In this document: one piece after another, positions 7,075 to 14,083 of the stretch
Layout of the letters: every line of letters begins with the position of its first letter
Numbering within the stretch: position 1 is the stretch's first letter
NCBI GenBank assembly: GCA_011065235.1
Contig: JAAKFB010000011.1
Location: 1 to 15,455, forward strand
Source: Chlamydiota bacterium
GTDB lineage: Bacteria > Chlamydiota > Chlamydiia > Chlamydiales > Rhabdochlamydiaceae
DNA length: 15,455 nucleotides
Reading direction: 5' to 3'
Made by a program: the position numbers and the translations under genes
Notes under the pieces: model-generated
Databases searched by the model: none
What the model was told of the DNA's origin: nothing
Seen by the model: the letters and a program-made list of their open reading frames with translations, nothing else

Positions 7075-8217
7075 TTATAACTTAAAGGCGTATTCTGGAG
7101 CCAGGTAAAGCCAATTTTTTTTCGTAGGAGGAATGGCGATCTCTGAGTACTGTCCTGCGGAGACAATTTCCGGTTGTTTCTTTGCAAAATCCCAATGGAT
7201 CTCATGGTCAGAGATGTTAGATTTTTCTTTAAAAGATTCTAGATCTTGCAGGCCGATTTTGGAGGGTAAAGTGATTGCTTGAAACCGCTTTTTCCGATCA
7301 AAAAGACAAAGAGCATCGATGTGGCCCGGATGGTTGGGGTCTTTGCGTGCTTTCTCGAGAGCACAGAGCACTTCAGGCTCATTCATCGATAGATAATTTT
7401 CCACACTCTCTAAATACCTGGGATCGCCGTATAAAATCTCCATGAAGCGGGCCATATGGAAAGAATAGGCTCTTGCAGATGCGTACTGATAAACGCGTCT
7501 CTGCATGAAATGGCGTCCGAGAAGAAGGGCTTCACATGAGGCGACCCCGTTTTCTTCCACTCCAAGCGTGAGTGTCCCCTTTTCATCAGGGGTGACGATC
7601 AGCATTTGAATCAGCTGCATGTAGTCAAAAAGCCCATAGCTCAGACCCGTTGCTCTGGCGTCGCGCAAGAGATAATCGATTCGGTCCGATCCAAAAAAAT
7701 CGGCTGTCACAATTTGCGAGTAAATCCGTTCCCAGGAAGAGAACATCGTTTCGGGGCGCAAGCTGAGCAGCGTTTCCTCTCCAAGGGCAAATTTGATGAC
7801 ATGCTCCATCACAGGCATTCCAGGAAAGATAGTTGCAATCTTCTCCCATACGGGTGCTAATTGAGGCGACTCGATGATTTTTAGCGTCCACTCTTCATGC
7901 CCGCCTGGTAAAAGACGACTCTCAGCAACGTGTGAGAAGGGCAAATGCCCCAAATCGTGGCACAAAGCGGCAAAGCGGACCATCTGTCGAAAATAATCCC
8001 GATTTTCATCCTGTCCGATTTGATCGAAGATTTGACTGGCGAGATGCATCGCACCCAAAGAATGCTCGAATCGTGTATGCGTCGCGCCTGGATAGACGAG
8101 AAAAGAAATCCCGAGCTGGTGGATGTATCGGAGCCGTTGAAACACCTCTGTGTCGATGAGAATGCTTTCCAGGTCATTAAAGTGGATAAATCCATGAACA
8201 GGATCGTACATTTTCAT
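7075..8217 (-). CDS. HD-domain phosphohydrolase (dNTPase-like, COG1078 type)
   Basis: 380-residue soluble HD-superfamily protein. The N-terminus YDPVHGFIHF with FQRLRYIHQLG, followed by HTRFEHSLGAMHLA (His52), CHDLGHLPFSHVAE (His87-Asp88, with His91 and His96) and FGSDRIDYLLRDA (Asp178/Asp181), is the classic order of metal and catalytic residues in COG1078/SAMHD1-like enzymes. Relatives remove triphosphate from dNTPs, especially dGTP, though many members are uncharacterised. The C-terminal third (after about 290) is poorly recognisable and may hold a regulatory or oligomerisation part. It starts 2 bases after the GMP reductase stop and ends 8 bases before the transporter, so all three are probably one transcript. 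A role in purine nucleotide balance is the natural reading. A second in-frame ATG lies two codons downstream. Confidence 0.85.
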   Translation of the reverse strand: MKMYDPVHGFIHFNDLESILIDTEVFQRLRYIHQLGISFLVYPGATHTRFEHSLGAMHLASQIFDQIGQDENRDYFRQMVRFAALCHDLGHLPFSHVAESRLLPGGHEEWTLKIIESPQLAPVWEKIATIFPGMPVMEHVIKFALGEETLLSLRPETMFSSWERIYSQIVTADFFGSDRIDYLLRDARATGLSYGLFDYMQLIQMLIVTPDEKGTLTLGVEENGVASCEALLLGRHFMQRRVYQYASARAYSFHMARFMEILYGDPRYLESVENYLSMNEPEVLCALEKARKDPNHPGHIDALCLFDRKKRFQAITLPSKIGLQDLESFKEKSNISDHEIHWDFAKKQPEIVSAGQYSEIAIPPTKKNWLYLAPEYAFKL

Positions 8218-8219
8218 AT

Positions 8220-9212
8220 CTAGGTTCTCCGAGGATGGCTTTCTTGAATGTAGGTTTGGGTCACTTCGATAAATTCCGCTTTGCGTTGCAGCTCCTTGAT
8301 GCTGCGGGCACCGCCATAGGTAAGTCCGCTGCGCAATCCTCCAAGTAGTCGATCAATCAGATCATTGGCACTTCCTGACACAGGAGCCCAAAAATCGATC
8401 CCTTCCGCGACCGTTTTGTCCTTCAATCCCCCATAAAAATCGGTTTGAAAGTCCTCACTCGCCTGTCCCCGATATTTGGCCATAGATTCCTTTTTGATCG
8501 CAGCGCTTTCATCAGTGCGGGCAAAGAGGTTACCAATCATGACCGTATTGGCCCCCGCAGCAAGTGCAAGAACAACATCTCGACTACTGCGGATGCCTCC
8601 ATCGGCAATCAATGGAACGCGCAATTTTTCTGCTATCTTGGCACACTCATAAATGGCGCTAAGCTGGGGTACACCAAAACCGGTCACCATGCGCGTTGTG
8701 CATGCAGCGCCGGGTCCCACTCCTACTTTGACAGCGTCGGCGCCCGCATTGACCAGATCGTGGTAGGCCATTGCAGTGCAGACATTGCCAGCAATGACAT
8801 CCTTGTCTGGGTGCGATTTTTTCAACTTTTCAATGTAGTCAAACATCCGATCAGAATGGCCATGAGCCACATCGATACATACGCCTACCGCACCCAAATC
8901 GAGCAATTCTTGAGTTTCTTTAAGAGAGCGAATCCCGCAGGAAATAAACGTCTTGCTCTTAAATTTTTTCACCCATTTTTTTTGCGTTTCCATATCTGTG
9001 AATCGATGAAAAATTGGCATGCTGCCTGCATCGATTAAAATTTGAGCGAGCTCTTCAGAAATGGCACTATCCATATTCGCACAAATCAAAGGAATGCCGA
9101 TTTTGAGATTTTTGGTTAACCAAGTCTCAAGAAGAGGTTCTGTCCTCGAGGGAACATTATTAAATTGGGGAACGAGCGCAACATCATCGAATGTGTAACC
9201 TTTCCGAAGCAT
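8220..9212 (-). CDS. guaC: GMP reductase (IMPDH/GMPR family)
   Basis: 330-residue TIM-barrel enzyme of the IMP dehydrogenase/GMP reductase family. It opens with GYTFDDVALVPQ, carries the catalytic loop GVGPGAACTTRMVTGFGVPQ with the nucleophile Cys171, the phosphate-binding IADGGIRSSRDV, and the GGLRSGLTYGGA segment. There is no CBS domain insert and the length is near that of GMP reductase (about 345) rather than IMP dehydrogenase (about 490). The TGFGVPQLSAIYECA stretch also matches GMP reductase better. The reaction is GMP + NADPH to IMP + ammonia + NADP, which lets a purine auxotroph turn imported guanine nucleotides into the adenine branch. AAGGA lies 6 bases before the ATG. It is the first gene of the leftward operon with the HD phosphohydrolase, transporter and malic enzyme. 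A CBS-less IMP dehydrogenase is the main alternative. Confidence 0.85.
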   Translation of the reverse strand: MLRKGYTFDDVALVPQFNNVPSRTEPLLETWLTKNLKIGIPLICANMDSAISEELAQILIDAGSMPIFHRFTDMETQKKWVKKFKSKTFISCGIRSLKETQELLDLGAVGVCIDVAHGHSDRMFDYIEKLKKSHPDKDVIAGNVCTAMAYHDLVNAGADAVKVGVGPGAACTTRMVTGFGVPQLSAIYECAKIAEKLRVPLIADGGIRSSRDVVLALAAGANTVMIGNLFARTDESAAIKKESMAKYRGQASEDFQTDFYGGLKDKTVAEGIDFWAPVSGSANDLIDRLLGGLRSGLTYGGARSIKELQRKAEFIEVTQTYIQESHPRRT

Positions 9213-9241
9213 AAAGATTCCTTTTTTGATAACGGTACTGA

Positions 9242-9269
9242 TGATAGGACATATCTATGATTACGGCTA
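9242..9269 (+). repeat. Direct repeat copy A of the glycosyltransferase start region
   Basis: TGATAG, nine bases, then ATGATTACGGCTA. The same two blocks at the same spacing occur at 10125-10152, where the ATG is the start of the glycosyltransferase. Copy A reads MITARIF and then stops, against MITATIL in the real gene. It looks like a decayed duplicate of that gene's 5' end lying upstream of guaC. The 13-base block alone could occur by chance in a window this size; the shared TGATAG at identical spacing and the matching start codon make descent more likely. Confidence 0.4.
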
Positions 9270-9369
9270 GAATCTTTTAACCTGCGACTGCTGTCCTCTT
9301 TTCATGAGCAAAGTAGACGAGTTTTGCAGGAAGGATAGAGGAAAAATAAGCTAACAGTCACGGGTTTCA

Positions 9370-9412
9370 CTCAGGTGAAGCAGACGACAGCGAGAAACTG
9401 CTTCCACCTGAG
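9370..9412. other. Long bulged hairpin between guaC and the orphan membrane gene
   Basis: CTCAGGTGAAGCAG (9370-9383) pairs with CTGCTTCCACCTGAG (9398-9412): 14 base pairs with a single bulged C and a 14-base loop. It lies 25 bases beyond the stop of the orphan membrane gene, where a terminator is expected, but no T-run follows the stem on either strand. The bases to its right, AGGGTGTTTAAAAAAATTT, are AT-rich. It may be a factor-assisted terminator, an RNA-stabilising stem or the relic of a mobile element. The rest of 9213-9437 shows only the guaC ribosome binding site, repeat copy A and no convincing promoter. Confidence 0.5.
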
Positions 9413-9437
9413 AGGGTGTTTAAAAAAATTTAACAAT

Positions 9438-10004
9438 TCAGTCCTTTAAAACATAGTTTGCTGTGGTAATAGAGAATGCAAAAAAAGCCACCGCACATAT
9501 AGCTTTTGCGATCATCAAATTTCTTATATCCTTATTCGAAAGAGGATTGTTTCCTAATTTTTCATTAGCATACTGCCCAGCTATAATTCCTGAAGCGAGT
9601 GAAATTGCAGTTGATGTGACAATCCACGAACAAAATATAAGTACTGCAAGCATTATCTTCTCATTCTCCTTACGTTCTTCACATTCCAAACCCTTCCACA
9701 CCGCAGCTTCACCAATTGGAGATACCGGTCGTAGAGAGGGACATCTATTATCTAAAACAAAATCGTAATACGCTTTATACGCCACATTCCCTAATTTATT
9801 GTATACTACAGAGGTGAAAAGGAAAGTTAGATTCTGGCCTAAAGTTCCAAATAAACTATAATTAAATACGCTTTTGGGATTCTTAATATTGAGAAATTTT
9901 GATGTGCCTGCATCTATCGCACTATTAAGTAGTGCATGTCCTCCTATAGCATAAGCAAGATGGGCTAAATTTCTTGAAAAACTTTCTATCGTAAAAAATG
10001 ACAT
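9438..10004 (-). CDS. Orphan membrane protein, hypothetical
   Basis: 188-residue protein with no family I recognise. Two strong hydrophobic helices lie near residues 118-141 and 164-185, with a weaker pair in the first 70 residues (about 17-30 and 50-68). A soluble, cysteine-containing segment (about 82-115, DNRCPSLRPVSPIGEA to LECEERKENEK) separates the halves. ATG 10004 is preferred because GGGAGAAG sits just upstream; an ATG at 10019 would add five residues and lacks such a site. The gene and its flanks are visibly richer in A+T than guaC to the left and the glycosyltransferase to the right. It stands alone between divergently oriented neighbours and is flanked by a duplicated 28-base segment, so it may be a later insertion. 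A host-directed or inclusion membrane protein is possible if the organism is a chlamydia. Confidence 0.72.
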   Translation of the reverse strand: MSFFTIESFSRNLAHLAYAIGGHALLNSAIDAGTSKFLNIKNPKSVFNYSLFGTLGQNLTFLFTSVVYNKLGNVAYKAYYDFVLDNRCPSLRPVSPIGEAAVWKGLECEERKENEKIMLAVLIFCSWIVTSTAISLASGIIAGQYANEKLGNNPLSNKDIRNLMIAKAICAVAFFAFSITTANYVLKD

Positions 10005-10045
10005 AATTACTTCTCCCATGTTTATTTGGAATAAAAACTCTAACT

Positions 10046-10075
10046 ACTCTATCTCTTTTTTGATATTTTTTGCAA
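10046..10075 (-). promoter_or_regulatory. Possible promoter of the orphan membrane gene
   Basis: Read on the minus strand, TTGCAA (10075-10070) and TAGAGT (10051-10046) are separated by 18 bases, and transcription would begin near 10039, some 35 bases before ATG 10004. The spacer is A-rich. The remaining part of 10020-10139 is AT-rich with T-runs and must also hold the divergent glycosyltransferase promoter, which I could not place. Confidence 0.3.
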
Positions 10076-10124
10076 GTGTTTTTTTTATTTAAAGCATTTG
10101 GGTCTTTTGTGATATTCCTTTGGG

Positions 10125-10152
10125 TGATAGTATACCGTCATGATTACGGCTA
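10125..10152 (+). repeat. Direct repeat copy B at the glycosyltransferase start
   Basis: TGATAG (10125-10130), nine bases, then ATGATTACGGCTA (10140-10152), the last block being the first codons of the glycosyltransferase. It matches copy A at 9242-9269 in both blocks and in spacing; the nine-base centre has diverged. This copy is the functional one. Confidence 0.4.
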
Positions 10153-10880
10153 CTATTCTGACCAAAAACAGTGAAAAAACCCTTAAAGCGACCCTCGACT
10201 CCCTCACCCGATTTCCCGAAGTCATCGTCCTTGACTCAGGCTCGACGGATGACACCTTAAAAATTGCGACGCAATATCCCAACGTCACCATCCACACCTC
10301 CCCTTTTTTGGGTTTTGGTCCGATGCATAATTATGCGACAAAACTCAGCTCGCATGACTGGATCTTATCCATTGATAGTGATGAAATCCTCACCCCGGAG
10401 CTCATCGACGAAATCCTCTCCCTCACCCTCGATCCCGAGAACCTCTACAAAATTGACAGGCACAACTTTTACAATGGGAAACGGATCAAGTGGTGTGGAG
10501 GATGGCATCCCGATTTTGTCTCTCGTCTCTATCACCGGAAAAAAACACGGTTCAGTGAAGATCTCGTCCACGAAAAAGTGGTGGAAAAGGGGCTGAAAGT
10601 GATTTCCCTGAAAAAGCCTCTGCATCATACGCCCTATCAAGAAATCGGCGATTTTCTAGACAAAATGCAGCTCTATACGCGGCTATTTGCCGAGCAAAGA
10701 GCAAATGAAACAGGATCGGTTTGGCAAGCCCTTTTTCATGGCTGGGGAGCTTTTATCAAAAGCTACATTTTCAAACGGGGCATTTTCGGCGGAAAAGAAG
10801 GCTTCATCATCTCTATGTACAACGGCCACACCGCCTTCTACAAGTACTTGCGCATAGCGCTTAACGATGATGTTTCCTGA
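10140..10880 (+). CDS. Family 2 glycosyltransferase, WaaE/KdtX-like
   Basis: 246-residue GT-A fold glycosyltransferase. It starts with the short form ITATILTKNSEKTLKATLDSL, then VIVLDSGSTDDT (Asp32), and the metal-binding DxD as IDSDE (Asp79-Asp81). GGWHPDFVSRLYHR and the EDLVHEKV stretch near 140-147 are typical of the WaaE/KdtX group, which adds a glucose to the inner core of lipopolysaccharide on the cytoplasmic face of the inner membrane. Length is normal for that group (about 250). No Shine-Dalgarno is evident, yet the family's N-terminus fits this ATG exactly. It is the only + strand gene in the right half of the window and overlaps the convergent membrane gene by 20 bases. The acceptor cannot be known from sequence, so other surface glycans are possible. 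Confidence 0.9.
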   Translation: MITATILTKNSEKTLKATLDSLTRFPEVIVLDSGSTDDTLKIATQYPNVTIHTSPFLGFGPMHNYATKLSSHDWILSIDSDEILTPELIDEILSLTLDPENLYKIDRHNFYNGKRIKWCGGWHPDFVSRLYHRKKTRFSEDLVHEKVVEKGLKVISLKKPLHHTPYQEIGDFLDKMQLYTRLFAEQRANETGSVWQALFHGWGAFIKSYIFKRGIFGGKEGFIISMYNGHTAFYKYLRIALNDDVS

Positions 10881-11346
10881 GATAGGCAGACATTGCAAGA
10901 AATACCGTTGTGAAAAACGTTGTCGATATAGAACCAGAAATGTTTGCAATGGCTTTGCTTGTCATATCTAGTCTTAATGTGACTGGTGGAAGGTTAATTG
11001 TTAGAAGGAAGACAGCTCCTGCAAGCACTCCTATTGCAGTCCCTGCTTGAATGCGTCCGATTAATTTTTTCGAATAGGGATATAAAGCGGTGGAGCTTGA
11101 GAAATCTTCTCGTGGATGATGCTTGGTTTTGTACAAAAAAGTCAATCCGGCTGTGGTGAAACATAGAATAAGGATATTCGAACCTACACCGGTCACTATT
11201 GCTTTGGCAGTGAAATTCATTTGTTTCTTATATAATGTTCCAATAAAGAGTCCCCCGAGGTCCATCATGGCACCAGATACAGCCGCAATCTTGACACATC
11301 TGCAAGCTTCTTTAGACCATGGCATTGTTGCAGTTTGAACATTCAT
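10861..11346 (-). CDS. Four-helix membrane protein, hypothetical (Inc-like topology)
   Basis: 161-residue membrane protein of no family I can name. Hydrophobic segments fall in two close pairs: about 17-37 with 48-72, and 100-119 with 131-154, each pair joined by a short loop of about 11 residues. A polar stretch (KTKHHPREDFSSSTALYPYSKK, about 73-94, shown here only as KTKHHPRED to YPYSKK) divides the pairs, and the tail is basic (LRKHHR). Paired helices with a tight hairpin loop are the hallmark of chlamydial inclusion membrane (Inc) proteins, but also of many small transport proteins. ATG 11346 is chosen because AAGAGGAG precedes it by 6 bases; the frame could extend to 11400 inside the glycosidase. 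It begins 13 bases after the glycosidase stop, so it is probably co-transcribed with that gene. Confidence 0.75.
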   Translation of the reverse strand: MNVQTATMPWSKEACRCVKIAAVSGAMMDLGGLFIGTLYKKQMNFTAKAIVTGVGSNILILCFTTAGLTFLYKTKHHPREDFSSSTALYPYSKKLIGRIQAGTAIGVLAGAVFLLTINLPPVTLRLDMTSKAIANISGSISTTFFTTVFLAMSAYLRKHHR

Positions 11347-11359
11347 CTTTTTCTCCTCT

Positions 11360-12931
11360 TTAGGCGACTTTGAGAATAACTTTGGAGCGATTTTTAGCAA
11401 CTTGAATCAGTGGCATCATTCCTTCTCTTGGATTTGGTGCAAGTGTTCCATTTGTGTTGAGTCCATATGCCCCAAATGATTGAGGATGGAGTCCCATATC
11501 CCATTCAGCATTTTCACAGAATGACCAGTAATGGTAGCCGCGAAGATTTTCGACTCCAATTTTCTGCTGGGCGCGGTAAGTGGCGTAAAGAGCGCGCGCG
11601 AGATAGCGCTCTCTTTGCTTGGGGTCGTGAGTGGAGATCCCATTTTCTGTAATGATGATGGGGACTTTGAATGCGTCATAAACCTCAAGGCTTGCCTCAT
11701 AGAGTCCCTCGGGATCTTCGCGAAACGGCATGGCAGTCATCGGTTCGTGATAAGAGGTCGAGCCTGTCAATCCAATCACAGGGCGCGTATAATATTGCAA
11801 TCCCACAAAATCGGTTTTGGGGTTGAGCCCTTCTTCACGAATATGGGCACATAGAGGAATTTTGTAGCTAAAAATTCCTGTTTTGAAAAAACGTAAAGTG
11901 GTGTCATTCACAAGGCGATTGATGTAACGCACCGTGGGTTGAAGTAGAGGATTAGTCGCTATCATTGCGAGGCGCTGGTGAACGATTCCAATCTGGACTC
12001 TCGGATTGAGTGCCTTGAGCTTTTCATAAGCAATGCAATTGGCTTTTAAAGCTCCCTTAAGAAATTGTCCCGCTTTATTGAAACGACAAATGTACCCAGG
12101 TGAAAATGCACCTCGAACATAGCGGGAAAACGCTTCGACTGCAGGCTCATTGATTGTACAAATGTGCTCTACAAGGGGTTTGGACTTATACTCCTGTGTA
12201 AGAGGCAAGAACACTTTTTCAGCAAATCGGATAAAATGCTCAATATTTTCCTCTTTTTCAAAACTACCCTTTTTATGGAACCAGTCAGGCTCAGAAAAAT
12301 GATGAAGAGTGACCATGGGAGCAATGCCATTTTTGCGCAATGCCTTGCAAAAATTGACATAGACCTGAAGCTTGGTCTCGTCAAAGACCCCTTCTTTAGG
12401 TTCGATTTGGCTCCATTCGATAGAAAACCGATAGGAATTCAATCCAAGTTTTTTGAGACGGTTAATGATTTGATTTCTTCCTTCGTCAGATTGGTAGAGC
12501 TGGAAAAGATCAGCACTTTTGCCAGAGCGGTTATTTTCACGAACCACCTTTTTTTCCCATTTTGCCCATTGAGAATCTGGACAATTTACTGCGCCCGAAT
12601 CTTGATAGGTACAAGTCGCCGTCCCAAAAAGAAAATCTGAATCAAAAGAAACTTCAGACTGCCTTAGTTCTTTCCATTTGCGCGAATCGTCTAGGATTGC
12701 TGTAAAGTCTTTATTGGGATCACGCTTATCTCTGGAGAAAAATGAAGCTGCGTAAGAGAAGACTTTTCCAATGCTATCCAAAGCCAAAGTCACAAGGCCA
12801 GCAGGAAAATAGATCATTGCTGGTAGATAGTGGAAGATCCTCCATTCTTTGGAGTCTTTGCGAAGAGGAACAAGACTCTCTTCGAGAGCTTCCCATGTTC
12901 TTATATTGAGTGCATTGACACCTAAAATCAT
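11360..12931 (-). CDS. GH1 family beta-glycosidase with hydrophobic N-terminal extension
   Basis: 523-residue protein. From about residue 97 it is a glycoside hydrolase family 1 domain, a retaining beta-glucosidase/6-phospho-beta-glycosidase fold: FLFGTATCTYQ, NSYRFSIEWSQIEP, TLHHFSEPDWF, the acid/base Glu262 in TINEPAV, the nucleophile Glu429 in ITENGIS, and YHYWSFCENAEWDMG near 467-480. Both catalytic glutamates are present, so activity is expected. The first 95 residues are not part of GH1: they contain a long hydrophobic stretch (about 34-64, YLPAMIYFPAGLVTLALDS and onward), which could anchor the enzyme in a membrane or act as a targeting module. No clear ribosome binding site precedes ATG 12931. 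It starts 27 bases after the alpha/beta hydrolase stop and is followed closely by the four-helix protein. Free or phosphorylated sugar preference was not resolved. Confidence 0.92.
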   Translation of the reverse strand: MILGVNALNIRTWEALEESLVPLRKDSKEWRIFHYLPAMIYFPAGLVTLALDSIGKVFSYAASFFSRDKRDPNKDFTAILDDSRKWKELRQSEVSFDSDFLFGTATCTYQDSGAVNCPDSQWAKWEKKVVRENNRSGKSADLFQLYQSDEGRNQIINRLKKLGLNSYRFSIEWSQIEPKEGVFDETKLQVYVNFCKALRKNGIAPMVTLHHFSEPDWFHKKGSFEKEENIEHFIRFAEKVFLPLTQEYKSKPLVEHICTINEPAVEAFSRYVRGAFSPGYICRFNKAGQFLKGALKANCIAYEKLKALNPRVQIGIVHQRLAMIATNPLLQPTVRYINRLVNDTTLRFFKTGIFSYKIPLCAHIREEGLNPKTDFVGLQYYTRPVIGLTGSTSYHEPMTAMPFREDPEGLYEASLEVYDAFKVPIIITENGISTHDPKQRERYLARALYATYRAQQKIGVENLRGYHYWSFCENAEWDMGLHPQSFGAYGLNTNGTLAPNPREGMMPLIQVAKNRSKVILKVA

Positions 12932-12958
12932 AGCGAGGGATGTTAAACAAAAAACGGA

Positions 12959-13678
12959 TTATTTAGCAACAAATCGAACGGCGTTATAGATCACCGTGTC
13001 GGAATACATGATCCAAGAATGACCTGAGAAATGGGTCATGTGTTTGTGAGGAGTGGAAAGACACGATTCTTCAACGCCCACCTTCCCATCGTTCTTTCCC
13101 TTTGCGAGTGGGTTCCAGCCGAAAGTGCCTGAAATCACCAACACCTCTTTTGTTTCGGGAAATTGCCCCACATAGTCGAAGTTCTCACTGTATAGGATCT
13201 GCCTACCCGCTTTCACTCCCAATGCCTTTCGTGCTGGAGCAACATGGCCCAAAAACCGTCCAAATTCTGCCCCTTGATTGGGCGGAGCCAACAGAACAGC
13301 CTTTCCTATTTTCGCTTCTTCTGGGCAGTCGGGATGATTGAGTGCACATCTGACAATAATGCCCCCAAGGCTATGCGTGACAAAATGAATCGGTTCTCCA
13401 GGGTTCTTCTTGGCAATCTTATTCAAGTCCTTCACGAGTGCTTGGGCATGCTCTTGAATCGTTTTATCTCGACTTGGGTATCCCCAATTTTCAACCGCGT
13501 AGCCATCACTCTTGAAGGCAGTTGCTATTTTCTTCATCGAGGCCGGTTTGCGCATAAACCCATGCAAGCAAAATACCGTTTCCGATGAGAAAACAGCACA
13601 TTGAAAAAATAAAATAAAAATTAAGCTTTTCCACCACATAATAGGGGCATTATAGAGCATGCCAATGGAAAGATCCAT
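12959..13678 (-). CDS. Exported alpha/beta hydrolase (lipase/esterase-like)
   Basis: 239-residue alpha/beta hydrolase. The oxyanion segment FCLHGFMRKP (36-45) follows a hydrophobic N-terminus; the nucleophile elbow is THSLGG with Ser103; the acid is probably Asp197 in GKNDGKVG and the base His220 in FSGHSW. LLAPPNQGAEFGRFLG is typical of lipases of the triacylglycerol lipase/PGAP1-like group. Residues 14-32 (WWKSLIFILFFQCAVFSS) look like a signal peptide, so the enzyme is probably exported. In-frame ATGs lie at 13678, 13660 and 13639, none with a good ribosome binding site; the last gives the most normal signal peptide and is quite possibly the real start. The coordinates keep the longest form. 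A perfect TATAAT lies at 13654-13649 between the start candidates, but no -35 box is evident. The substrate is unknown. Confidence 0.85.
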   Translation of the reverse strand: MDLSIGMLYNAPIMWWKSLIFILFFQCAVFSSETVFCLHGFMRKPASMKKIATAFKSDGYAVENWGYPSRDKTIQEHAQALVKDLNKIAKKNPGEPIHFVTHSLGGIIVRCALNHPDCPEEAKIGKAVLLAPPNQGAEFGRFLGHVAPARKALGVKAGRQILYSENFDYVGQFPETKEVLVISGTFGWNPLAKGKNDGKVGVEESCLSTPHKHMTHFSGHSWIMYSDTVIYNAVRFVAK

Positions 13679-13727
13679 GGTTTAAAAACCAAGGTATTGT
13701 ACAACTTTATCTTAAAAAGAGATTAGA

Positions 13728-14081
13728 TTATCCAGATTCTCTTGTGTAATTGAAGGCTTTTAAGATTTCTTTGGCCGCTTTGAGAATTTTTTTCCATTCG
13801 GAACTTTTTTGGTCATTATACAAGCCTTCATAATCTTGATAAAATGGTTCAAAATGACTGTAGAATTTCAACATTGCTTGTAATTGTTTTTTGTTAAGGT
13901 TTAAAGGATTATAAATATGTAAACAATCTTCGCAATCATCGCATAGAGAATTCAAAAATTGATCAAATTCTCCATGGTGATCTCTCTCTCTCTTAATCCA
14001 ATTTTTTTCCTGATATTTTTCATCAAAGATATGAGGAAGATTTTTAAGGAAATTTTCCAATGGCTCTCTATCTTTAGACAT
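13728..14081 (-). CDS. Small acidic protein, candidate immunity protein
   Basis: 117-residue soluble protein with no signal peptide or membrane helix, rich in Asp, Glu and Lys and predicted mostly helical. It contains a cysteine cluster, CDDCEDC (about 47-53), followed by YNPLNLNKKQLQAMLKFY. I do not recognise a family. The start lies 2 bases after the stop of the toxin-like gene, and its AAGGG ribosome binding site (14095-14091) sits inside that gene's last codons, so the pair is translationally coupled. Small, acidic genes directly after polymorphic toxin genes usually encode cognate immunity proteins; that, not similarity, is the reason for the call. The gene is AT-richer than the lipase next to it and carries no typical transport or enzyme motif. 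Confidence 0.7.
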   Translation of the reverse strand: MSKDREPLENFLKNLPHIFDEKYQEKNWIKRERDHHGEFDQFLNSLCDDCEDCLHIYNPLNLNKKQLQAMLKFYSHFEPFYQDYEGLYNDQKSSEWKKILKAAKEILKAFNYTRESG

Positions 14082-14083
14082 AG

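Noticed and set aside
8445..9038. 197-codon + strand frame antisense to GMP reductase
   Set aside because: The GMP reductase frame has all family motifs; the antisense frame has none.
8220..9212. Call as IMP dehydrogenase
   Set aside because: No CBS domains, length 330, and the segment after the catalytic Cys (RMVTGFGVPQLSAIYECA) matches GMP reductase better; kept as an alternative only.
9213..9300. Purine riboswitch upstream of guaC
   Set aside because: No conserved purine riboswitch core or three-way junction pattern can be seen in the leader.
9370..9412. Factor-independent terminator for the orphan membrane gene
   Set aside because: The stem is good but no T-run follows on the - strand (GTGAAACCCGTGACTG comes next).
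12164..12640. 158-codon + strand frame antisense to the glycosidase
   Set aside because: Lies wholly inside the GH1 domain coding region on the other strand and shows no motif.
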